Source: Derxia lacustris (GTDB taxonomy: Bacteria > Pseudomonadota > Gammaproteobacteria > Burkholderiales > Burkholderiaceae_E). From it: 64,000 nt of DNA. A program made the position numbers and the translations under genes. Positions 57,355 to 64,000 of this stretch are shown in pieces. The stretch lies in the NCBI RefSeq assembly GCF_002105195.1, contig NZ_MUHU01000014.1, forward strand, positions 62,001 to 126,000, written 5' to 3'. A model generated the notes under the pieces. The model was not told the DNA's origin. It ran no database searches and saw only the letters and a list, made by a program, of their open reading frames with translations. How positions within the stretch are numbered: position 1 is the stretch's first letter; the number at the start of each line of letters is the position of its first letter.

Positions 57355-60195
57355 TCACCCCAGTGGGGCCAGGGCGCCCGACGCATCGCCGTCCGGCGCC
57401 CTTTCTTCTTCCAGCACCAGCCCGGTCAGGGGCGAGTAGTGCCAGCGCGCCGGCAGCTCGGTCTTCTCGTCGCGCGCCAGCCGCAGCGCAGCGCCGACCA
57501 GCCCGCCCGCGCCATCGTCTTCAAGCGGCAGCAGTACCGACCACTTGCCCTGCCCCGGCAGCCGCGCCGCGCACTCGGCCAGCGCCGCGGCGCGCGCGGC
57601 ATCGCGCGGCTCGGGCACGTTGCAGATGAGCCGGCGCGCGATGCGCACGCTGCTGTAGGCCCAGGCGGCGCGCGGGTCGGCATGCGCATGCAGCGGATGC
57701 AGCTCGGCGCCGTGCCAGCGGCACAGCAGCACATCGAGCGTGTCCTCGCCGAGCCGCGACGGCGCCGACACTTCCACGTCCCATTCGGTGCCGCGCCGCT
57801 CGTAACCGAGGTCGCGGCTTACGGCATTGGCGTCGGCCAGGCTGGCGTCGCCGTAGTCCTTGCCTTCGGCGCGGTTGGCGCTGCCGTGCAGGCCGGCGGG
57901 CAGCTCGGCCTCGTTGCCGTACACGGCTTCGATGAGCGCGCGCGCGTTGTCGGGCATGGTGAAGCTGCCCGCGCGCAGCGCCTGCGCCGTGAGCCAAAGC
58001 TGGCCGTGATGCGGATAGACGCCGCTCGCGCGCGGGAAGAAATCCTTGAACCAGTCGTGGCGCGGTTCGTCGACGAAGGCCGGGCCGAAGACGATGAGTT
58101 GCGGCTCGCCGCGCGCGTCCTGCGCCTCGGCGCCGGCGAGCACGCGGCCCTCGGCATCGCGCACATGGCGCATGAGCCGGCCGGCGCGCTGCACAAGACG
58201 GTCGATGGGCGCGAGGTCGGAGATGAGCAGATCGGCATCGACATCGAGCGATTGCTCGGCGACCTGCGAAGCAATTAACAGCTGACCGCGCCGCTGCTCC
58301 GGCCCGCTCTCGCGGCCAAAGGTGGCCAGCACACGCTGCTCGGTGGCGAGCCGGTCGGCGAGCGCGAAGCGGGCATGGAACACGGTGACCTTGTCGACCG
58401 GCAGATGCGGCGCCAGCGCGGCATGCGCATCGAGCACGTCGGCGACGGTGTTGCGGATCCAGGCGACGCAGCGGCCGGCGGCGAGCGCATCGAGGATGCG
58501 GCGCTGGAGTGCGGCGGGGTCGGATTCATGCTGCACGGTCACGCGGCGACGCACTGCCGCGCGGGTGGCGATGGGCTGCTCGCTCAGGGCGTCATCCGAC
58601 TCGGCGATCCAGGATGTGACGAGCGGGTAGTCGCCGGCATGCGGCGGTGCAGCCGTCTCACCGGCCCCGCGCGCAAAAGCGTCGAGCAGACGGCGCTTCA
58701 TGCGCATGGGCAGCGTGGCCGACAGCAGGATGGCGCTGCCGCCGGCCTGGGCGTGGAACTCCAGCAGCCGCTCCAGCGTGCGCAGCATGTAGGCGTCGCA
58801 GGCGTGCACTTCATCGACCACCAGCACCTTGCGGAACAGCCCGAGCAGCCGCAGCGACTGGTGCTTGCTGCGCAGCGTGCCGAGCAGCGCCTGGTCGATG
58901 GTGCCGACGCCGGCTGGCGCGAGCAGCGCGCGCTTGTTGTGATCGGCCAGCCAGGCGGTGCAGCGCGCGGTGGCGGTATCGGCGCCCTCCTCCGCCTCGG
59001 CATCGCTGTCGTCGCGGCCGGGGCGCAGGACGGTGGCGGCAAAGGCCTCGACGAGGTTCTTGCGGCCGTGCGCAAGCGCAAGGCTGGCGTGGTCGCCAAA
59101 CAGCTTGAGATAGACCTGCGAGATGCGCGCATGCATGGCGTTGGCGGTCGCCATGGTGGGCAGGCCCATGAAGAAGCCGTCGGCGACGCCGGCCGCGATG
59201 AGCCGCTGGGTGAGCATGACGGCCGCCTCGGTCTTGCCGGCGCCGGTCACGTCTTCGAGCAGGTGCAGCTGGGGGCGCGACGCGATGGCGACGTCGGCGG
59301 CCCAGGCTTGCAATGGCGAGGGCGTGACGATGCCGTCGAACAGCTGGCCGAAGGCGATGGGCGCACGCAGCGGCGTGGCGAACACGCCGGTGGCATCGAG
59401 CGCGGCGTCAGCACGCGCAAGGGCATCGGCCCAGTAGCTTGCAAGCGATTGCGAGGCGGTGTCGCGATAGGGAAAGGCGTCGGCGTTGGAGCCGATCCAG
59501 TCGGCGAGCACGACGAGGCCGGCGAGCCACCACGAGACGCGCCGGCTGCGCTCGCCGAAATCGGGCTGCGCCGCAAGCGCGGCGGCGGCCGGCGACAGGA
59601 ACATCGCGCGCATGGCGTCGATGAAGCCGAGCGCGTCGGCGACATTGCGCGGCACCGCGCGGCGCGAATCGGGCCGCGCGCCGAAATGGCCGCACACGCC
59701 GATGCCGATGTCGGCGCGCGGCGGCATGCCGTGATGGCCGGTGACGATGCGCACCCAGGGTTCGAGCGCGTCGGTGAGGTCGGCCGGGCTGTCGAAGCTG
59801 CCGAACCAGGCGTCGTCGAAGGCGCGCTCGGCGACGTATTCGCGCCAGAAGGCGAAGCCGAGGCTGTCGTGGCGGATGCCGCTGGTCCGGGCTTCGGGAC
59901 TGCTGCCTTGCAGCCGCTCGACGAGGTCGGCGCGCTGGAGCTGGAAGGTGAGGGAGAACTTGCCGAGGTCGTGCAGCGCCAGCCAGAACGCAAGCCAATC
60001 GAGCAGCACGGCGGGCGCGGCGCCGAGCTGGTCGGCGAGCCAGTCGAGCAGGACCGGATGACGGCGGAGGTAGGCCTGACCGACGGCCGCGACATCGAGC
60101 GAGTGATGCACGAGCAGGTGCATCTGCGCCGCGCCCTCGGCGCGATGGCTGGGGCGAGCCTTGCCCCAGTAGGCGTGATAGCGGGATGTCGGCAT
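57355..60195 (-). CDS. cas3: CRISPR-associated nuclease-helicase Cas3
   Basis: A 946-residue Cas3. The HD nuclease has H75-D76 in LHDLGKFS and the later GHHGMPP; the superfamily 2 helicase has Walker A K321 in DVTGAGKTEAA, DEVHA (D461-E462-x-H464), SAT in ILLSATLPM and QVAEQSLDVDADLLISDL with QRAGRLMRH in the second RecA domain. It nicks and degrades DNA marked by Cascade. ATG at 60195 (MPTSRYHAYWGKAR) is the usual Cas3 opening; an upstream open frame of 79 codons is not conserved. Confidence 0.95.
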   Translation of the reverse strand: MPTSRYHAYWGKARPSHRAEGAAQMHLLVHHSLDVAAVGQAYLRRHPVLLDWLADQLGAAPAVLLDWLAFWLALHDLGKFSLTFQLQRADLVERLQGSSPEARTSGIRHDSLGFAFWREYVAERAFDDAWFGSFDSPADLTDALEPWVRIVTGHHGMPPRADIGIGVCGHFGARPDSRRAVPRNVADALGFIDAMRAMFLSPAAAALAAQPDFGERSRRVSWWLAGLVVLADWIGSNADAFPYRDTASQSLASYWADALARADAALDATGVFATPLRAPIAFGQLFDGIVTPSPLQAWAADVAIASRPQLHLLEDVTGAGKTEAAVMLTQRLIAAGVADGFFMGLPTMATANAMHARISQVYLKLFGDHASLALAHGRKNLVEAFAATVLRPGRDDSDAEAEEGADTATARCTAWLADHNKRALLAPAGVGTIDQALLGTLRSKHQSLRLLGLFRKVLVVDEVHACDAYMLRTLERLLEFHAQAGGSAILLSATLPMRMKRRLLDAFARGAGETAAPPHAGDYPLVTSWIAESDDALSEQPIATRAAVRRRVTVQHESDPAALQRRILDALAAGRCVAWIRNTVADVLDAHAALAPHLPVDKVTVFHARFALADRLATEQRVLATFGRESGPEQRRGQLLIASQVAEQSLDVDADLLISDLAPIDRLVQRAGRLMRHVRDAEGRVLAGAEAQDARGEPQLIVFGPAFVDEPRHDWFKDFFPRASGVYPHHGQLWLTAQALRAGSFTMPDNARALIEAVYGNEAELPAGLHGSANRAEGKDYGDASLADANAVSRDLGYERRGTEWDVEVSAPSRLGEDTLDVLLCRWHGAELHPLHAHADPRAAWAYSSVRIARRLICNVPEPRDAARAAALAECAARLPGQGKWSVLLPLEDDGAGGLVGAALRLARDEKTELPARWHYSPLTGLVLEEERAPDGDASGALAPLG

Positions 60196-61096
60196 GCGGG
60201 TCTCCGTCGGGGCGCGCGGACTATGCCGCAGCGCCGGGCGCGGGCGAATTGGTCCCTTACACCAGTGCCCGCCACCTGCGACACATTGCTTTCCCCGCCT
60301 GTGCCTTGAGTGCGCAAATGTCGAAGGACACCCGGCAGGTGCAGTGGTCAACCTGCAAGCCTGTAGATCGGCCGACGTGTACCACCGCTTCCCGGGCGCG
60401 GTGGCCTGACGGTTGCGCGTACGCATCCACATAAGACAATCGAGTAGCTGACACGACTGTTCCGGTGAAAAGCTTATTGAGCAGGTCGAACAACCAATAC
60501 TCCTTCACAGCTGAAGGCATTGGACTTGCATCAAATAGCGGTCCACGATTCAGAATCGTGCAATTATTTTTATGACTGATTACTCTGACATATGCAATCC
60601 AAGCCCCCCCAAAACGCCAGTCTTGCGGTTCGATAAACCGCGAGACAGCCTTCGGAAAAATCGAGGCTGAGAAGCTTTACAAAGTCGTTTGCTACGCCAA
60701 CGGCTATCGCATCGCTGATCTAACGCTTCCATCAGCCCGTCAGTCCTGGGCTGCCGTCTTGAATACAAGCAAGAACACCTGCGCCCAAGCGTCCCTCACA
60801 AGCTATAAATATAGATATATATATTTTGATTGATACTTCCCAGCAATTCCGGGTCCGAGGCTAGGCGACCATGCGATTGCCGCAAATCCGAAATCGCATT
60901 CCCAATCCCCTCGATAGGTCCTGGCCATCGCTGACACAGACCGGAAATATTTCACGCCTGATCGAATTTATCCCGGGAGCATAAAGTCCATCCCATCGGG
61001 GCCGGTTTCATTGCTCCCTACATTCCGGCGCACCCCAATCCACCCTGCGCCGCCCTGAATGTCGTCAACCGTCATCAACCCGTCCGGCAGAAGTGA
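60196..61096. other. 901-base AT-rich gap between cas3 and the secretion genes
   Basis: No confident gene. Base composition drops strongly from about 60420 to 60990, with a TA-rich run at 60804-60833 (TATAAATATAGATATATATA inside it). Two short open stretches look protein-like but are unrecognised: an 87-codon minus-strand frame from 60520 whose first half reads KEYWLFDLLNKLFTGTVVSA, and a plus-strand stretch at about 60650-60790 reading KIEAEKLYKVVCYANGYRIA. A hairpin CCTTCA-CAGC-TGAAGG lies at 60502-60517. This may be the cas3 promoter region plus remnants of inserted DNA. Confidence 0.5.
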
Positions 61097-63403
61097 ATGA
61101 GTCCCGATCAAGCGGGACCCAACCCCACTCCCGGTTCACCGTCCTCACCCGACGCCTCGGCGACGGCCCCGCTCGACACCGGCCTGATCAGCCTGCTGAT
61201 GCTGGCCCAGTTCCACGGCCTGGCCGCCGATGCCGCCCGACTGCGGCATGAGCACGGCGCCGAACCCTTCGACATGACCCGGCTGCTTCTCGCGGCCCGC
61301 TCGCTCGGCTTCAGTGCGAAGCAGGTGACATCGCATCCGCCCGCCCGGTTGCACCGCGCACCGACGCCCTGCCTCGCCCGCGACACAGAAGGCCGCTTCT
61401 TCGTGCTGGCGCGGGTCGACGCCGGCACTTCCGCCCCCGGCGCCGACCTCGATCCCGCCGCTGCCAGGCTGCTGATCCAGCGCCCCGGCGAGCCGCCGCA
61501 AAGCCTGTCGGTCGCTGCCTTGCTCCAGTTCTGGCACGGCGAGCTCATCTTCCTCACCAGTCGCGCCAGTTACGCGGGCGCGCTCGCGCGCTTCGACTTC
61601 ACCTGGTTCATCCCCGCCGTCGTCAAGTACCGCCGCCTGCTCGGCGAGGTACTGCTCGTGTCGCTGGTGCTGCAACTGGTCGGCCTCGTCACGCCGATGT
61701 TCTTCCAGGTCGTGATGGACAAGGTGCTGGTCAACCATGCGCTGCAGACGCTCAACGTCATCGCGCTCGGCCTGCTGTGCGCGACGCTGTTCGAGGTCGT
61801 GCTCACCGGCATCCGGACCTATGTCTTCGCCCACACCAGCAGCAAGATCGACGTGGAGTTGGGCGCGCGGCTGTTCCGTCATCTGCTCGCGCTGCCGACG
61901 AGCTACTTCCAGAGCCGGCGCGTCGGCGATTCGGTCGCGCGCATCCGCGAGCTCGAGAACATCCGGTCCTTCCTCACCGGCAACGCGATGACGGTGCTGC
62001 TCGACGTGCTGTTCTCGTTCGTCTTCCTCGCGGTGATGCTCGGCTACAGCCCGGTGCTCACGCTCGTGGTCGTCGCGTCGATCCCGTGCTACGGGCTGCT
62101 GTCGCTGCTGTTCACGCCGCTGCTGCGCCGGCGCCTCGACGAGAAGTTCACCAAGGGCGCCGAGAACCAGTCCTTCCTCGTCGAGACGCTCGGCGGCATC
62201 GACACCGTGAAGGCGATGGCGGTCGAGCCGCGCTGGCAGCAGAAATGGGAAGGCCAGCTCGCGGGCTACGTGGCCGCCGGCCTGTCCACGACCAACATCG
62301 CGACGGTCGCGAGCGGCGGCGTCACGCTCGTCAGCAAGCTCGTGACGCTCGGCATCATGTGGCTCGGTGCCACGCTGGTCATCGACGGCAAGCTGTCGGT
62401 CGGCGAGCTGATCGCCTTCAACATGCTGGCCGGCCAGGTGTCGGCGCCGATCCTGCGGCTGGCCCAGCTGTGGAACGACTTCCAGCAGGTCGGCATCTCG
62501 ATGAGCCGGCTCGGCGACATCCTCAACACCCGCACCGAGATCGAGGGCAGCAAGACCCGCATCCCGCGGCTCGCCGGCCGCGTCGAGTTCGACCAGGTGT
62601 CGTTCCGCTACCGGCCCGATGCGGCCGACGTGCTGCGCGGCGTACAGCTGCGCATCGCGCCGGGCGAGGTCATCGGCATCGTCGGCCGCTCGGGCTCGGG
62701 CAAGAGCACGCTGACCCGGCTGGTGCAGCGCCTGCATGTGCCCGACCGGGGCCGGGTGCTCATCGACGGCCAGGACATCGGCGTCATCGACACCGCCTCG
62801 CTACGGCACCAGATCGGCGTGGTGCTGCAGGAGAACATGCTGTTCAACCGCTCGGTGCGCGACAACATCGCGCTGTCCGATCCGGGCCTGCCGATCGAGG
62901 CCATCATCGACGCGGCCCGCCTCGCCGGCGCGCACGACTTCATCTGCGAGCTGCCCGAGGGCTACGACACGATGGTCGGCGAGCACGGCACCGGCCTGTC
63001 GGGCGGCCAGCGTCAGCGCATCGCGATCGCGCGTGCCCTGATCGGCAATCCGCGCATCCTCATCCTCGACGAGGCGACCAGCGCGCTCGACTACGAGTCC
63101 GAGAAGATCATCCAGGACAACATGCGCGCGATCTGCCGCGGGCGCACCGTGCTCGTCATCGCGCACCGGCTGTCGGCGGTGCGCGATGCCAGCCGCATCG
63201 TGGTCATGGAGCGCGGGCAGATCGCCGAAATCGGCAGCCACGACGAACTGCTGCGCCGGCCCGACGGCATCTACGCGCTGCTGCATCGCCTGCAACAGGG
63301 CGGGCAGCGCGCGCCCGAGGCCGCCGCGCCCGGTCGCGCCGGGGCCGTGGCAGCGCGCGGCGTGACGATCACCTCGTCGATCCTGCCCGGAGACGCGCGA
63401 TGA
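61097..63403 (+). CDS. type I secretion ABC transporter (HlyB-like) with inactive peptidase domain
   Basis: A 768-residue permease-ATPase. The N-terminal C39-like domain (about 25-165) has DTGLISLLMLAQFHGL where active peptidases have D-C-G, and FFVL where they have HFVVL, so both catalytic Cys and His are absent; it is a docking domain as in HlyB. The membrane domain is at about 175-470. The ATPase has GRSGSGKST, LSGGQRQRIAIARAL, ILDEATSALD and IAHRLS. It exports a C-terminally signalled protein such as an RTX toxin, adhesin or enzyme with the HlyD partner it overlaps. The substrate gene is not in the window. Confidence 0.92.
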   Translation: MSPDQAGPNPTPGSPSSPDASATAPLDTGLISLLMLAQFHGLAADAARLRHEHGAEPFDMTRLLLAARSLGFSAKQVTSHPPARLHRAPTPCLARDTEGRFFVLARVDAGTSAPGADLDPAAARLLIQRPGEPPQSLSVAALLQFWHGELIFLTSRASYAGALARFDFTWFIPAVVKYRRLLGEVLLVSLVLQLVGLVTPMFFQVVMDKVLVNHALQTLNVIALGLLCATLFEVVLTGIRTYVFAHTSSKIDVELGARLFRHLLALPTSYFQSRRVGDSVARIRELENIRSFLTGNAMTVLLDVLFSFVFLAVMLGYSPVLTLVVVASIPCYGLLSLLFTPLLRRRLDEKFTKGAENQSFLVETLGGIDTVKAMAVEPRWQQKWEGQLAGYVAAGLSTTNIATVASGGVTLVSKLVTLGIMWLGATLVIDGKLSVGELIAFNMLAGQVSAPILRLAQLWNDFQQVGISMSRLGDILNTRTEIEGSKTRIPRLAGRVEFDQVSFRYRPDAADVLRGVQLRIAPGEVIGIVGRSGSGKSTLTRLVQRLHVPDRGRVLIDGQDIGVIDTASLRHQIGVVLQENMLFNRSVRDNIALSDPGLPIEAIIDAARLAGAHDFICELPEGYDTMVGEHGTGLSGGQRQRIAIARALIGNPRILILDEATSALDYESEKIIQDNMRAICRGRTVLVIAHRLSAVRDASRIVVMERGQIAEIGSHDELLRRPDGIYALLHRLQQGGQRAPEAAAPGRAGAVAARGVTITSSILPGDAR

Positions 63404-64000
63404 GCCTGCGGCACCGGTTGCAGGCCGTCGGCGTGCTTGCCGGCCACTACGCGCGCACCTTCGGTCACTTCTGGTCGATCCGCCACCAGACGCCGACCGG
63501 CTTGTTCCGCGAGGACGAGGCGCAGTTCCTGCCCGCCGCGCTCGCGCTCCAGGAGACGCCGCCATCGCGCACGGTCCGGCTGCTCGGCGGCGTGCTCGTC
63601 GCGCTGGTGCTCACGGCGCTGCTGTGGTCGTTCCTCGGCCACCTCGACATCGTCGTGAACGCGCAGGGCAAGGTCATCCCGAGCCAGCGCGTCAAGACCA
63701 TCGCGGCGGTCGAAACCGGCAGCGTCGTGCGGCTCGATGTGAACGAGGGCCAGACGGTCACGGCCGGCCAGGTGCTGCTCCAGCTCGACACCCGCGTCCA
63801 CGACGCCGAGCGCGACAAGGCGCGGGGCGACGGCGACGACGCCGTGCTCGTCGCTGCGCGCAACGAGGCCTTCCTCGATGCGCTGGCGCGCAACCGCCCG
63901 CCCGCGCTGCCCACGCGCGACGCGCTCAACCGGCGCCACGCCAGCGCGATCGCGCCCGACACCTGGCAGGCGGCGGCCCGCCAGACCGAGCTCCAGTACC
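63400..64000 (+). CDS. type I secretion adaptor (HlyD family), N-terminal part
   Basis: The first 200 residues of a HlyD-type membrane-fusion protein, cut by the right edge. A membrane anchor at about 60-82 (LLGGVLVALVLTALLWSFLG) is followed by the lipoyl half HLDIVVNAQGKVIPSQRVKTIAAVETGSVVRLDVNEGQTV and the start of the coiled hairpin. It links the ABC exporter to an outer-membrane TolC-like channel. Its ATG overlaps the ABC gene stop by four bases. Confidence 0.9.
   Translation, partial: MSLRHRLQAVGVLAGHYARTFGHFWSIRHQTPTGLFREDEAQFLPAALALQETPPSRTVRLLGGVLVALVLTALLWSFLGHLDIVVNAQGKVIPSQRVKTIAAVETGSVVRLDVNEGQTVTAGQVLLQLDTRVHDAERDKARGDGDDAVLVAARNEAFLDALARNRPPALPTRDALNRRHASAIAPDTWQAAARQTELQY

Noticed and set aside
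60257..60520. 87-codon minus-strand frame upstream of cas3
   Set aside because: The first half looks protein-like but the second half does not, there is no convincing ribosome site, and no family is recognised.
60580..60768. 62-codon minus-strand frame in the AT-rich gap
   Set aside because: Unrecognised, Arg-rich and without a ribosome site; taken as chance.

Overview
The window comes from a GC-rich (about 70%) Gram-negative bacterium, most likely a Burkholderiales-type betaproteobacterium. The evidence is a betaproteobacterial trimeric porin ending in Phe, a NodT-type RND outer-membrane factor, a TonB/ExbBD set, vanAB and a QuiC-type fusion enzyme. The genus cannot be named from sequence alone.

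Positions 1-8300 are a catabolic and regulatory region. It holds the end of an AraC regulator and a MarR regulator divergent from vanAB (vanillate O-demethylase). Two IclR regulators follow, then a run of NIPSNAP protein, TIM-barrel isomerase-like protein and FAD-dependent dehydrogenase. A minus-strand exbB-exbD-tonB operon follows (8297-9946). Positions 10393-26704 are a large signalling block. It starts with a 1299-residue hybrid kinase on the minus strand. Divergent from it is a plus-strand chemosensory operon: response regulator, second hybrid kinase, MCP-like protein, CheY, STAS protein, CheA, transducer, CheW, CheR, CheD, CheB. No flagellar gene or cheZ is visible, so this looks like an alternative chemosensory pathway.

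Positions 26796-33915 repeat the catabolic theme. An AroE-like dehydrogenase and an FAD dehydrogenase run divergently from a second IclR-FAD dehydrogenase pair and an MHS-type transporter. The two IclR genes that precede FAD dehydrogenases (4193 and 29574) are paralogues, and each has the same GGAA-N5-TTCC palindrome upstream. A Fic gene (34054-34973) has lost its catalytic core. A minus-strand porin / quiC / quinate-shikimate dehydrogenase / TIM-barrel operon (35045-40022) looks like uptake and conversion of quinate or shikimate to protocatechuate, the same intermediate VanAB produces. Divergent from it is an RND efflux operon in the order permease-adaptor-outer membrane factor (40422-46204), followed by a GH3 beta-glucosidase.

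Positions 48762-60195 are a complete type I-E CRISPR-Cas locus on the minus strand: cas3, cse1, cse2, cas7, cas5, cas6e, cas1, cas2, an AT-rich leader with an IHF-like site, and an array of 37 repeats and 36 spacers. The array records a repeat-sequence switch: the seven leader-proximal repeats carry a loop substitution absent from the older ones. An AT-rich 900-base gap then separates cas3 from a type I secretion ABC transporter and the start of its HlyD-type adaptor, which is cut by the window edge.
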